Under the pieces are notes generated by a model. It was not told the DNA's origin. It searched no databases and saw nothing but the letters and a program-made list of their open reading frames with translations. A stretch of DNA of 64,000 nt, taken from contig OX422184.1 in NCBI GenBank assembly GCA_949130485.1, positions 24,980,917 to 25,044,916 on the forward strand. The letters run 5' to 3'. The DNA is from Agelas oroides (Eukaryota; Porifera; Demospongiae; Agelasida; Agelasidae). The stretch's first letter is position 1, and every line of letters starts with the position of its first letter. Below are positions 1 to 12,800 of the stretch, piece by piece. The position numbers and the translations under genes are program-made.

Positions 1-115
1 TATGCAAATCAGTCTTCCATACCAAAGTAAACCTCTCGTAACCACTGTCTGTCCAGTTTGTCTGCAACCAGGGTAACCACTCTGTGGTTAAAACAACCAA
101 CTTGTTTTTGCAGTG
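1..115 (+). mobile_element. Right end of a MITE related to the one at 6001-6408
   Basis: The text around 30-115 (taaccactctgtggttaaa, then acaaccaacttg, ending tttttgcagtg) matches the right end of the complete element at 6001-6408. The left part lies outside the window. No coding capacity is visible. It is called by homology to the complete copy, whose two ends are inverted repeats. Confidence 0.55.
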
Positions 116-164
116 TACTAGCCTCGTTCCCCGGCTCCGCGCCGGGTACCAGGCTAGGTATATA

Positions 165-1340
165 CGTAATCATCGAGAATGAAAACGATGTTGTATAGAC
201 TCAGCGTTTTCACAAAGCACCATGCATGGCAACTTACAGTGATGAATTTTATCAAACATACAGTGCTGCATCATTGAAGGTTTTCATTTGCCTCTGCTTT
301 CTGAAAGCTATATACGTCAAGTAGCTGTTATGTAGCTTTGTCATATGTAAGGTAGGCTACTCCGTGACAGTCAGTGTGCGGAAAGGGGCAGAGAGGTTGG
401 CATCAAGTAAGGCCTATCTATAGCATGTATGAAAGACATGCTAGACTGCTCATAAGATAAATTTATAGTTTGTTAGATGTGATTTTGATGTATGAGAAGT
501 TAATACAACAAAAAGGTTGCTTTCCCAGACAGGACTGTAAACATTGTACAAACATTTAGATAAGTACAGAATGCATGTTATCTCAGTCGCATGTTCATGA
601 CAAATCATGCATTTCAAGGGATGCTTGAAATAACACTTTGAAAGTACTCTGCAGCCGGGGGTAGTGTCACTCTACTATCTATATGGTCAAACCATCAATC
701 TATTGCAGTGTGCATGCACTGACAGTCTACCAAACATCTGTGTGTGAGCCACTGGATTTAAAGGTTGTAGTGAAACCTTGACAGGTGACTTCACTGTTCA
801 GTGGTTGAACATCTGTTGTTCAGTGATCATCGAATTATGATCTTGGCAGCTTCCTCAATTAAGGTTTATCACATTTACTGAAACTTTGAAGTGTAGTTGT
901 AATCGCTCCCTGACAGATGCTTTGCAGACTGTCATTGTCAAGAGTGGCTTCCTTTCTGGTATAATTATTACTAATTGCATAAGGCAGCCAGATGGGCAGC
1001 TGTAACTATCAAACCATCTTTACAACCTGGAATCTGCTGATAGTATAACCACTGAATTGTGTGATCATGCAGAGCAGTCGTATCTAACCACTGGACTGGA
1101 TTCTGGACTGGATTACTGGACTGGACTGATGGAGTGGATTATTGGATCAGTATATTTTATGCAAAGCGATCAAAAACTGGAGGCGGGAATGGCCTGGGAA
1201 CGAGGCTATATATATGCATGCAGTACAGAATGTCACTGTCTAGTGTGGCTTCTCTGGTTGCATAATGCAGTATCAAGCTTGTTTGCAATTATAACCACTT
1301 TGTGTATCTGTTTTTAGTGCATGGTTGTAGAAAAACAACA
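165..1340. repeat. Local duplicated non-coding block, copy 1
   Basis: From the segment with gaaaacgatgttgta and the following caaagcaccatg, this block matches about 2085-2960 with many small indels. Shared landmarks are ttgaaataacactttgaaa, a catcaatctattgcagtg segment and a ccttgacaggtgact segment. Related sequence recurs at about 29.06-29.56 kb. No open frame with family similarity is seen; the short open frames inside are not conserved between copies. Confidence 0.6.
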
Positions 1341-1619
1341 CAAAGCAAATATATTTAATAGTCTTTAGAGAGTGTTCAAGTTAAAGAGATGGTCTGCTCA
1401 CAGATTCATGGGAAAGGAGTGTTGGAGCTGGGAAGTTTTAGAAAAGATAGGTTTGAGAAGCTGCATAGTACCTAAGTTGTCAGAAGTAGCGCTAGTACAG
1501 TAAATACGACTCTCCTCGACTGAGTAGATGCTCCAGAGAAGCCGCTTCCAAAGCATGTTTGGGTGCCTGAGAGGGCATAATTAACTTATAGCCGAGGGCG
1601 TTATTGATAGCCGAAACGT

Positions 1620-2050
1620 CACTCCACTACAGCCCGTGTCAGTACTGCTCTATAGATATGGAGTTTGTACGATCCAGATTGCTGCAGCTGGTGATAAAAC
1701 CTCGATTGCGCAGCTTCGCCGGAATTAGATGGTTTCTTCCGCGAATCGGAAGGTTTCTCGCGTGTAGCAAATGGCACTTTCTGAAGAAGCGGAAAGCTTC
1801 TTCCGAAGACAAGAAGTCTTTGCACATGGGACTACTTTCTCGTGAATCAAGTACCTGGAACTAGTTCGCTTCAGTCTTCCGGACAGTGGCGTACCCAGAC
1901 CCGGCCCAGCACACTCAGCGCAGTGCAGTTCAACCCACAACGATGAGCACATCACTACTCAGCTAGCATAGGGTAGCCATGTGCAAGGTTGTAACGGCAA
2001 CATCGAACAGTAAGGCGCTCCCGCGTACACTTTCGTCAAATAAACTTACA
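1620..2050. repeat. Dispersed repeat of about 400 bp
   Basis: A block running from cactccactacag, through a run of gaagcggaaagcttcttccg-like words, to the segment caacccacaa/gatgagcacatcact. It recurs in full at about 30195-30600 and in part at about 29905-30170. Several copies in one window with diverged flanks point to a mobile or satellite-like origin. No terminal repeats or coding region could be defined. Open frames on both strands here are by-products of the repeat. Confidence 0.55.
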
Positions 2051-2084
2051 ATATTACCGCGCCCCTGAGACGGTATGTGATCAT

Positions 2085-2960
2085 CGAGAGTGAAAACGAT
2101 TTTGTAGACTCAGCGTTTTCACAAAGCACCATGAATGGCAACTTACTTGATGAATTCTATGAAACAGAAAGTGCTGCATCTTCGAAGGGTTTCATTTGCC
2201 TCTGCTTTTTTGGAAGCCATACCTCAAGTAGCTGTTATGTACTATAGCTATGTCATATGTATAAGGTAGGCTACTCACAGTCAGTGTGCAGAGAGGGGCA
2301 GAGGTTGGCATCGAGTAAGGCCTATAGCATGTATGCAAGACATGCATGCTAGTCCAAGACTGCTCACAAGATAAAGTTTTAGTTTGTTTATGTATGAGAA
2401 GTTAATGGTATAATACTTGGTTTGCTCACAACGAAAATGTTGCTTTCCCAGACAGAAGGCATTGTACATTTAGCATATTTTGCAATGATCCCTGTTGCAT
2501 GTTCATGAGAAATCGTTACGTTCAAGGGATGCTTTGAAATAACACTTTGAAATTATTCTGCATGTAGTGAAACCATCAATCTATTGCAGTGTGCATGCAC
2601 TGACAGTCTACAGAACATCTGTGTGTAAGCCACTGGTCTTTAAAGTCAGTAGTAAATAAGATGAAACCTTGACAGGTGACTTTAGTCATCAGTGATCATC
2701 GAATTATGATCTTGGCAGCTTCCTCAATTAAGGTTTATCACATTTATTGAACCTTTGAAGTGTAGTTGTGATCGCTCCCTGACAGATGTTGTCATTGTAA
2801 GATATGATCTGTGTGGCTTCCTCTCTGGTTGTATAATGAACTTAGTCACAAATATCAAACAGGTAAATCTCCCATAACTGTTGTTTCTTCAGCTTGTCTG
2901 TAACTATAGGATAACTTCTCTGTGGATCTGTTTATGTAGTGCAATGCAACAGAACAGTAA
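2085..2960. repeat. Local duplicated non-coding block, copy 2
   Basis: Diverged second copy of the block at 165-1340 with the same order of landmarks. It merges into the larger segmental duplication shared with about 29.1-40.6 kb. No gene is recognisable. Confidence 0.55.
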
Positions 2961-3614
2961 AACACAGAGCAAATACATTACTCTTTAGACAGTATAGACA
3001 AAGCAAACTGTATGGTACAAAGGTGTGAGGTTTTGGTGTTAAATTGACAGTGTAGAGTTTCAGTAGATGTCTCTGCATACATACATACATATCCAGTGAG
3101 TAGGCTGAGGGAAAGTCACGAGATCAACTCCCACCAGATCAACTTCCCATGAGGCAAAACTCAATGTAACATACAGACTCATTAAATTCACATATCAGAA
3201 CAAATACACTGGAATGCAGATTTCAATATTTTACTACTTTACCTCTTTAAGCATACCTCCTTTTATCAAGGAGGACTCATGGATTCAAACTGACCCCCTT
3301 ATTTTCTTCATCTGTGAATGCCAATCCTTCAGATGGTTGTTAGTTTTACTGACTATAAAATTTTGTTTTGGCCATTCATCAAATGCAATCAAAATAGCCG
3401 TTGATTCGGTCAACTTCTAGAGCTTCATGTTGATGTCCTTGCCACACTACATGAAGTTAACTTAGGCTCTGTCCCTGTCATATCACAATAACAGCTTTTA
3501 TTGAAATTGATCCTCTGGGAAGTTGATTTCATGGGAGTTGATTTCATGGGAGGTGATCTCATTACACTTTGAAATTACTTTGTAGATAAGCCATCATCAA
3601 TCAGTTCATAATGT

Positions 3615-3637
3615 GGGGGGGGGGGGGGGGGGGGGGG
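3615..3637. repeat. Poly-G tract (23 G)
   Basis: An uninterrupted run of 23 G directly precedes a copy of the dispersed GCCTGGGAAC word. Similar homopolymers occur at 42496-42526 (31 G) and 52696-52715 (20 C). Such tracts are error-prone in assembly, so the lengths may not be exact. Confidence 0.9.
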
Positions 3638-3674
3638 CCTGGGAACAAGGCTGCAAACATTTAGATTACTGGCT

Positions 3675-3815
3675 ACATGTGAAAAAATTTGGAGCTTAAC
3701 ATAGCATGAAAAAAATTAATTTCGGTCATGAAGACCATTGTCGGCTGAAAGGTGCTCGTGGCCAAAACGTCCCGATTCATTAAACATTGTTTTATGCTAT
3801 TCTAAGCACAAAAAT
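3675..3815. mobile_element. Hairpin MITE, family H, copy 1 (decayed)
   Basis: The inverted arms read approximately gagcttaacatagcatg on the left and catgctattctaagc-like text on the right, around an inner ggtcatgaagacc hairpin. It is the most diverged of three copies (others at 28070-28215 and 30878-31040). It is non-coding and too short to be autonomous. Confidence 0.5.
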
Positions 3816-3954
3816 TGTTTTCTCCATAGCAATTAGTCTCTACAGTTACCTTAGTTGCATGTGCATGCTAACATGTGAACGTGAATGCTTCCAAATATGG
3901 CTTCTGAACACCTTGAAATCAAAGCCTATTTGAGAAATTTCTCAATCAGTACTT

Positions 3955-5460
3955 TTGAAGAACTTTGGTGATGCAGCCAAAGAAAACATTCTTGGATGAA
4001 ATTTCAGAGAATCTAGCATTCCTTGGAGTTCTGTGACAATGTATCACAGGAAGTTTCCCAAAATGTCAGAAAAACAACACCTAAGCACAATATAATTATT
4101 TAAGACAGATGTCAGGTATTATAGGACTACAGGAAGTGAGGTACAATACTTGTATTCCTGGAACATATAAATTTTATTTAGTGGCTCAACCTGCAAATAT
4201 TTTAATGGCTTCAAATGTCATAATGCTTATTAAAGTGGGTGTGTCTGTGCTGCAGAATAAGAGTGATTTGTACCCATGGCTCCCACGGATATTTCAGAGA
4301 ATCTAGCATTTCTGGACTTCTGTGACAATGTGTCACAGGACACTTCCCAAAATGTGAGTTATATAACACTTAAGCACAATATTATAATTATACAAGACAG
4401 ATGTCAGGTATTATATAACTACAGGAAGTGAGGTACAATACTTGTATTCCTAGAACACAAAGTAACATTTTAAAAGGATTCAAATGTCATGATGCTTATT
4501 GAAGTGGGTGTGTCTGTGAATTGATTAGTTAATACGGTTAGGAAAACAAATAGCTTACGATTTCTTTTTCTTAGTGGCTACATAACCAGGGTTGCATCTA
4601 CGGGGGGTGGACATTCCCCCTAAACAGTCGAGCTTCCCCCTCAAAGAGATTGAATATATTATTACATCATAGATAGGATAGTGCATATGTAATTTCAAAA
4701 CTCAAGGGAAAAAATACCAAAAGTAGCACAAAATGTTACACAAGCATGGCGCGAGAGTTCACTAATTAGAATTGTGCAGAATGCCACACACCCCAAAATT
4801 TTGTGCACCGCTCTGCACTGCACAATTTTTTAAATACTTCCCTCCCTCCCCCTAATTATAAATTTTTTTTATGGATGAAATCCTGATGGCATTATTGTGA
4901 TGCATGTCACAGAAAAAATGTCTTGGCCAGCTGATAAACTCTTATAGCCATGGCCTGCCTCATGAGGGAGTCATAACCACCACCTCTTTGCAACTTATAC
5001 TCTCAAGCATTACAGATAAAACAGTCTGCTCACAGGCAGAGGACAAGATTTCTGATATAGCTTCAACCCACCCACACTTGTGAAGAAGTGTGGGTAGGTT
5101 GTGGTGCAGCCAAGTAGGTCTTCTAATTTAACCGAAGAAGGCACTTCACAATGTGTCACACGAAAATTTCACAGAATCTAGCATTCCTTGGACTTCTGTG
5201 ACAATTTGTCACAGGACATTTCCCAAAATGTGAGTTATACAACACTTCAACACAATTATATAAGACAGATGTCAGGTACTATATGACTACAGGAAGTGAG
5301 GTACAATACACTTGTATTCCTAGAATACATAACGTTTAGTGGCTCACATAATGTCATAATGCTTATTAAAGTGGGTGTGTCTGTGTATTGATTAGTTAAT
5401 GTATTCATAGGTTATGGAAACAACTTTAATAGCTTGTGATTTCTTTTCTTTACCCACATA
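3955..5460. repeat. Repeated units with a TGTGACAATGTGTCACA core
   Basis: At least three copies (about 3990-4130, 4285-4540 and 5155-5400) share a segment running from gaatctagcattcc through cttctgtgacaat and gtgtcacaggacattt to gacagatgtcaggta and aggaagtgaggtacaa. Further copies lie at 28.40-28.86 kb and 31.25-31.57 kb. The nearly palindromic tgtgacaatgtgtcaca is the best-conserved part. No gene is seen in 3.0-6.0 kb apart from these repeats. Confidence 0.6.
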
Positions 5461-6000
5461 GTATACATGGCATTATTATGATACATATGTAAAATGTGCA
5501 TGGCTTACAGTACACTTAGTATATTGGTTGTTCCCGTATAAATGTAACTCAAAGTCTTTTACCTCAGCTGAAAATAATCTACTGGTAAGAAGCAAATAAG
5601 AAGAAGGTGAAAATGCATGGTAGTAATTGAACCCAGGGACTGATCTGCATGCCTGTTGACCACTGAGCTATGTTGCAGTAGCTGTAACCACAACGATGTT
5701 CTAGCTCTTGTGTCCTACAGAAGATTGTGATTGAGGGATTCACCATGCAACTGCACAGAATGAGCTGCTCAGGTGATTGCATTATTATGGTTGCAGGATG
5801 ATTTGGTGCCATGCAATGGTTATTTCAGTCCCTTTATTGAAGGTGGGGGGGAGTCCCAAAGATTTCTTACCCAAACAGTTTTCTGTCAAGGCGGTGCACT
5901 GACTAGTGCATCATCTATGGTTGCATTGGGCCCAGTTTCAGAAGTCACAAAAAGATGTCTTGCCCAGCTGATAAATTCTTATAGCCATGCACATATATAT

Positions 6001-6408
6001 CACTGCAAAAAAAAAAGTTGGTTGTTTTAACCACAGAGTGGCTACCTTGGTTGCAGACAAACTGGAGAGACATGCAGTGGTCATGAGACTAATTGCATAA
6101 GGCAGCTGCCCAGTTCATCTTGCAACTACAATACACTGAAAACCCTCAAACATCTGTGATTCCCTCACTGGTTAGAGTAACAGCATGAAAGTTCCTTACT
6201 GCAACTTTGAAGTGCATTTGTAATGACTCATTCACAGATGTTCCGATGGTTGTCAGTGTATTTTGGTTGTAAGGTGAACTGTGAAGCTGCCCCTTGGGTT
6301 GCCTTATGCAGTTTGTCTCTAATACCAAAGCATACCCACTGTCTCTGCAGGTTGTCTGCAGCCATGGTAACCACTCTGTGGTTAAGACAACCAACTTGTT
6401 TTGCAGTG
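6001..6408. mobile_element. MITE with long terminal inverted repeats (CACTGCAAAA)
   Basis: The left end begins cactgcaaaa, followed by gttggttgttttaaccac; the right end reads gtggttaagacaaccaac and finishes ttttgcagtg. The arms are therefore inverted repeats extending roughly 100 bp. The corresponding place in the second segmental copy (about 32003-32010) lacks the element, so this copy moved or was lost after the duplication. A catgcac word lies near both ends and may be the target duplication. It is non-coding. Confidence 0.65.
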
Positions 6409-6985
6409 CATGCACGGCCTCATGAGAGAACCATAACTACCACCTTTTTGCAGCTTTCTCTCGAGCACCACAGATAAAACAGTCCGCTCACAGGCAGCAG
6501 AAAAACTTCTGCTATAGCTTTATGCCTGTGCATATTCTCGGTACTGACCCCCCTTCAACAATTTCTAAGACACTGCATGCATGCCTTACACAGTTCTGGC
6601 TTTACAAATATATAGCTATGGCGAGGAGCATTTTTGTTCTGACTCTTTCGATTACGTCTGTCAGTTGACACCAGTGCCGCTGTGAGCTACCTATATAATA
6701 TTCGGAATCTGATCAGCTAGCTCACTGCTGCATGCTCTGTAAATATTTCCAAAGTTTCAAAAAAGTCCCAACTTGCTAAAATAGCCCCACATTACCTAGT
6801 TACTATGTGTGTATTTATACAGCGGATTTCTTTCACCAGAAAAAATTGTTCGGACAAATTTGCGTCTTTTTCCGCGAAAGAGACTCGCGGTACGGTACGG
6901 CGATGTTCCGCATGTGACGGCATACGCGCGCCGCATAAGGAGCGGCTTCAGGTACGGCGCGCGATTCTCAGCGCAAGGTGCACGC

Positions 6986-6993
6986 TATAAAAG
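6986..6993 (+). promoter_or_regulatory. Candidate TATA box for MCO gene 1
   Basis: gctataaaagc lies just downstream of a CpG-rich stretch (about 6840-6980) and is conserved in the paralogous block at 32603-32610. The next coding exon begins at 9801, behind a good acceptor at 9780/9781, so a non-coding first exon with an intron of about 2.7 kb is plausible. This is inferred from conservation and composition only; no transcription start is visible. Confidence 0.4.
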
Positions 6994-8277
6994 CACCTCC
7001 GGTTGTTCCACACTCCACTGCTAGTTGTTTTCTAAAGTTTGCAGTTACTCCTTCTGCATTGGAGATCCAGGCAGTGCCATTCCTTTGCCGTTGCTCACTT
7101 TCCACTAGTGACCGTACGCGGAGATTTGCAGGGAAACGTGATTGGTTAGTTGTCTGCAAACTAAGGGTGTATTTTGACGCATGCTGTGTATGTATGTGTA
7201 TATGCTGCATGGCATGGACTGCTGCATTTGTAGGTTGCTATTATTGTTGTACCACATATCCTATATCACCTGTATTACTTAATAGCTTTAACGGATTCAA
7301 TTAGTGATGCCGAAAATGAAATTATTAATGTTTCTTTTATCTGAAGCGGTTGTGCAAAGTTATTGTTAAGGTCGTGTGCAAGTTGCGCTTGCGTACGTAA
7401 GTGCACTGCACTGGCGCGCGCATCCCTGCTTACGGTATTGCCAGGCACCGCATCCTCCGGCAAGTTGTTACACGGCCTCATTAGCTACTACTTTTTAACT
7501 CTGTTTTGTTTGGGCGTTCAATCTATAGACTGGCACGTATGCGTCGGCAGACAACAAAAAGTTGACTAAGCCGGGTTCACGACGGACACGGTTATGGCAA
7601 GGTTCTCTTGAGCTTGCAGTTATAATTACTAAATAATTAAACTTTAAAAAATACTAGTATAGAATAGTAGTAAATATAGTATTCACCGGAGGATGTGAGA
7701 AGAAGGTACCAAACTTATGTAGGCTCATTCCAAAATTAAAGTGAAACTGTAAACAATTCGCAACAGTGAATAGAGCACAGGAGGGAATGATAACAATACC
7801 AGAGAGTTGCATGCATGCAGGTAAAATGAAAAAACCTCAAGCAAAAAAAATTAACATTACGCTACCATTAAACAAGCGATCGATGGGGACCGCGTTCTCT
7901 AGTGTCTCAACGCAGACGCTTAAAACAGCGCGCACGCGCGCAAACTTGTTCATCGCAACCTGTCACTCATCCACGTAATTTTGTTCTAATTTGGATATGC
8001 CATGAACTCGATTTCATGGTTGACAGAAGCATAATCGCTGGTGTCCGTTCCTAGCCTCGCACAAGCCAGCCCACTTCCGCCTGCGAAACTATAGTCCATT
8101 CCGCCAACGAGCGAGGTCAATAACTACACCGCACAACCGGTAGAAAATATAGCTGTCTTTGTTTGCGCTTGCATGGTGGATGTAAATTTTGCAAACTTGC
8201 TTCCCACGAAAATGTAATTCGCGAAATATTTTTGTGGGATGCCGGTTCTGCGAAAAGTTCGTCCCACGAAAAATACC

Positions 8278-8604
8278 GGGATAGACTAAGTTCACCCGGT
8301 TTGAAACCGTTTACGTCATCTTATTAATATTCATAAGAGGCTACCGAAGCAAAGACGTTCATCACATTTTGTAAGACCAGAGAAAAAAAAAAGGAAGTAC
8401 TATATACATTCCCCTACCCCAACCCTAACCCTAACCCTAGCCGTAACTCCAACCCTTAACCATTTAGCCAACGAGCCGCTTCAGACGGCCGCCATGCAGT
8501 ATGGTCTAATGTATTTAACCTACGGCAGCACGACTGATTATAAATAGTTATTAAGGTGACGTAACAGGAAACGGTTTCAAACCGGGTGAACTTAAGTCTA
8601 TCCC
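8278..8604. mobile_element. MITE with GGGATAGACT inverted termini and a telomere-like core
   Basis: The left arm gggatagactaagttcaccc is mirrored on the right by gggtgaacttaagtctatccc, and the inner ggtttgaaaccg and cggtttcaaacc segments also pair. Inside lies a short (CCCTAA)3-like run at about 8423-8439. The paralogous site near 33929 lacks the whole 327 bp. A related decayed sequence is seen near 26.74-26.86 kb. It has no open frame. Confidence 0.7.
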
Positions 8605-9104
8605 AAAACCCGCTGTGCGCTAGATACATGTACTATATAGTGTTGTTCTGTCAGTTATTAGTATCTTAGATATTCCGCAGTTTTCAACTGCACGGCCTGG
8701 CAGACCTAGGTACTTCTGCTACAACACTTTTGTCATTCTTTTGCTAAGCTTTAGCGAAAGGGCAGCTGCCCATCAATGTAGCTAAGGCCCAAATTTGTTG
8801 GTTTTTATATTCTCACCCTGCACACAATGCTGGCGGGCGGGTATTATCAGTATGTATTCATCCATAGCCAGCAGATATTTATCATGCATGAAAGACCTCG
8901 ACAAGCACGATGCTAGGAGGATCAGTGCTTGTTATACGTCACTGTAGAAGAGTTCATTTGGATGCTGTGCAGTAGACAAACACATTTGTTAGCGTTACGT
9001 TCATCGGTAGGCTTCGTTCGTACGCTGTTGGTAAGCAAAATCAAAATTTTACCGCATGCCGGCGGGCGATAAAAAACTAATAATCAACGAACATGGGACC
9101 TAAG

Positions 9105-9296
9105 TAGCATTACTCTACAAAGACACTAAAAATAGTAGCAAGTTTGCCATTACACCAAAATTATATATCGTCAACCGCAAGTTAAGTTATGCCACCTATG
9201 TAGCATTACTCTACAAAGACACTAAAAATAGTAGCAAGTTTGCCATTACACCAAAACTATATATCGTCAACCGCAAGTTAAGTTATGCCACCTATG
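9105..9296 (+). repeat. Near-perfect 96-bp tandem duplication
   Basis: A 96-bp unit starting tagcattactctacaaag occurs twice head to tail (9105-9200 and 9201-9296) with almost no differences. Single diverged relatives occur at about 34048 and 34688 in the second segmental copy. The near identity argues for a recent duplication. Confidence 0.8.
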
Positions 9297-9800
9297 TAGA
9301 TATACACTCACACAGTGGCCCCTCTAACTATGACAAAGAGAAACCACAGTCACTGCTACCATCTCATCTTCTATTTCTGGGTAGTTGTTTTCTCAGTGGG
9401 AGGACACACTGTCATACAGCCTCACTTTTAACCAACAGTAGTAAATAGCTAACTACCCAATGATTTCATTCAACCACAAGAATGATCTGCACAGATGGTT
9501 CAACAGATGGTTCAACTAGCTTCATATCCAGGCCTTTTTAACCCAACATTAGACTAGTTACTGCAGCCAATAGTACAAAATTCTGATGACAGGCAGAGAT
9601 TGTAGGTCACTGATAATTTGTGCAGCAAGACAAACGTGTAGAGAAAATTGGAACCTGCCTGGTAACAATATCCCCATTTTAAGGCTTCCAGGTTGCATGT
9701 ACATGTATTAACTTCCATCATTCATTCAGTTTGAACCGGCCAACACTAAGTAACTATCTTATGTGTTTTGTCTACCCACAGGAGTGTAGCAGCAAGCAGC

Positions 9801-12800
9801 ATGCCTCCTGTCATCTTGCTCCTCACCCTCCTCCTCCCAATCACATGTGTCTCTGCTGCAGTTGATGTATCCAAGTTGGATGTGCACACTGTCCCATGCA
9901 ATGAAACAACAACGTCTTGTGAATGTCGCCAAAATGCTGATGTGTGCATCTTCAATTTTAAGATAGAACGACGCCAGAGTTTCACTCGATACCACATTGA
10001 TCCACAGAGTACAAAGCAGGCAACAGCTACAGTAGCACGTGTCTACAACTTTGGTGATGATGGAGAACTTTATCCTAACCCAGGGCCCGGTAATCCATTT
10101 TGTAAAAATCTCACAGAGAATGATTGTACCCCAACATACACACTGGATGGATCAACCTACAGAGCTTTTATCGCTGTGAACGGACAGGTTCCAGGTCCTA
10201 CTCTAATTGTGTCAGAGAATCAGACTCTTGTTGTAAACGTTAGCAATCAACTCCAAATGGAGACTGTCTCCATCCACTGGCATGGCATGTATCAACGAAA
10301 TACTTACTTTATGGATGGAGTCCAACACATCACACAGTTTGGAATCGATCCACTGAAGTCCTTCCGCTACATGTTTAAAGCAATCCCATCTGGTACCTTC
10401 TGGTATCATTCCCACACTGGAACCCAACTATCAGATGGTTTGGTTGGTGGACTGATTATCAGAGAGAGTCAAGGTAAGGAGGAACAAATCCGGCAAGCAT
10501 TAGATGTTCATTTGCAGAACTACCAAGATAAACCAGCTGAACATACAGTGGTCATTTCTGACTGGTATCGTGAAGAAGGAATAACTGATTACTCTTTGCT
10601 TTCAAGTGACTGCTGGTTCTATAATTATTCAGGAGGAACCCCCCCAAGCACTAATGATAAACCAAAAGGATTTAGCCATGGACCAGATGGAGAGGAAGCT
10701 GGGAATTATCCATTCTGGTCTGCACTGATCAATGGAAAAGGCAAACATCCTGACAATCGATATCCCTATTTGAAATCACGTCTTCATGTATTCAGTGTCA
10801 ACCCTGGCAAAGTGTATCGTTTTCGCCTGATTGGAGCAATCAATAACTATTTGTTTAGGTTCTCAATAGATGAGCATCAACTGTGGGTTGTAGGCACAGA
10901 TGGACACTGGGTGAAGCCTGTGCCAGTGAACTATATTGCCCTACAGTCAGGAGAAAGGTATGACTTTCTACTGATTACCAAGCCCTCCTCTAAAGCTAAG
11001 TATAACTACTGGATCCGAGCTGAAACACAAGAGATAGATGAGAAGGATGCTAAAAATCCTACTGGCCCACCACCCTACCGCATGTTGTTAGATCATGCAG
11101 CTGAGGCTATTCTCCACTATAATATGCCTGGGGCTTTACAACCAACTTCAAAAGACTATGTGAGCATCAAGGAAAACTCTAAGCCTGTCAATTCAACCTG
11201 CACCTCATCCAAACGCTGTGTAATGATGAACTGTCCATGGAAAATACACTCTGCCTACAATCTAGCATGTAGGTATGTGGACTCTCTTCGACATCTCCTT
11301 CCTTCCCCAGAAAATATACTTCCAAAGGCCAATCCAGATGAGGTAATTTTCTTCCAGTTTGGGACAGAAGGTGTGGCAGGTTTGAGTTCTGTAAATGGAC
11401 GCCGTTTACAATTTCCATCAGTCCCTCCTAGATTGACTGTTAATAATCAAGAGTTCCAAGAGATATATGACCGTGAATATTGCAAAAACTTTGATAAGCC
11501 TAACCTGTGCTACGATGTGAATGGGAAGGTATCAGATCCAGAATGTTGGTGTGTCCACATGAGGAATCTCGAGTACCGAAAATCTTATCGGTTTGTGTAT
11601 ACCATAGCTGGGCCAAATGGTGCATTTAGCCATCCAATACATATGCATGGTCACAGTTTCTTTGTAGTCAAGATTGGTCTTCCACCTATTAACTCACGTA
11701 CTGGCTTTGTTGATTGCTTTTCTGATGACATTGACTGCAGTAAGTATCCACCAGGGTTCGGAAAATGTGACTATGTTACAAATCCAAAAGCAACTTATAC
11801 TTGTCCTGCACCAAAGTGGGCCCCTGGGCGAAACTACACATATCCCTCACCTACAACTGATGGCAAAACTCCAATACCCACAGCATCTGGCAAGATTGAC
11901 CCACATACGCCACGTAAAGATACAATTTTGGTTCCAGAAGGTGGCTATGCAGTAGTCGATGTCGTAGCAGACAATCCTGGCATATGGTTCATGCACTGTC
12001 ATGTTGAGAACCACCAAGCTGAAGGCATGGAAGTGATTATTAATGAGGCACATCCAAACCAGAACCCATCACCACTGAAAATGCGTCAATTCGGCAACTA
12101 TGGACTGACCCTCCAAGAGTTCTATGACTTGTTGGAGTTTAACCCGAACAACCCACCAACCAGTTCCCCACCAACAACTGCACCACCACCGACCACATGT
12201 GCTGCTGCTGGCTTCACCAGTGGATGCTGCAGTGAGTCGGGCAGCAAATGCTACATCCCGGCTGGTGGCTGTTGGTGTGACGAAATGTGCTACCAGTATG
12301 GTAACTGCTGCCCGGATGTTGGGTGTGCAATACGTAAGTCAGTGTGGCAGTAGTTACTCAGTAGAAATTGAACAGTAGTTTGTTGTAAAAAATGCAAATG
12401 GATAATATTCAATACCTACCACAAACATGCTACTTTTTCTATCGCTTTCCAAAAAGTTAAGTGAAAACCTTGAAACACAGCACATGTGGTTTTGTGACCT
12501 CTCCTACTTTGTTTGTGCTTAAACCAATGTGTGGTAAAGTAGAGTAGCTAGTTGCTTAATTCTCTCCATTGCAGACTTCAGTAGTAATGCTGTCAGTAGT
12601 GACAGTATAGGGTGCCACTAAATCTACGAAATAATTAACTACCAGTGAACTAATAGGGTTTTGTTTTATTGGCAATTGATGTGCAAACTTGCAGAATGTT
12701 AGGTATAATTACCTTTTGAGTAGCTATTAAAACCGACTGTCTGCCTTCCCACCCACATTCCCTCTTCTCCTATTGGTAAATGTTGGGCGGGCATATAATC

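Noticed and set aside
1604-1864. Open frame of 86 codons in the dispersed repeat
   Set aside because: Other copies of the repeat (29.9-30.6 kb) carry indels that break the frame.
6978-7304. Open frame of 108 codons with a counterpart at 32583-32864
   Set aside because: The frame runs through the conserved TATA segment, and similarity is no greater than expected for the duplicated flank; no domain is recognised.
8415-8440. True telomere
   Set aside because: Only about three CCCTAA-like units inside a MITE, surrounded by ordinary sequence.
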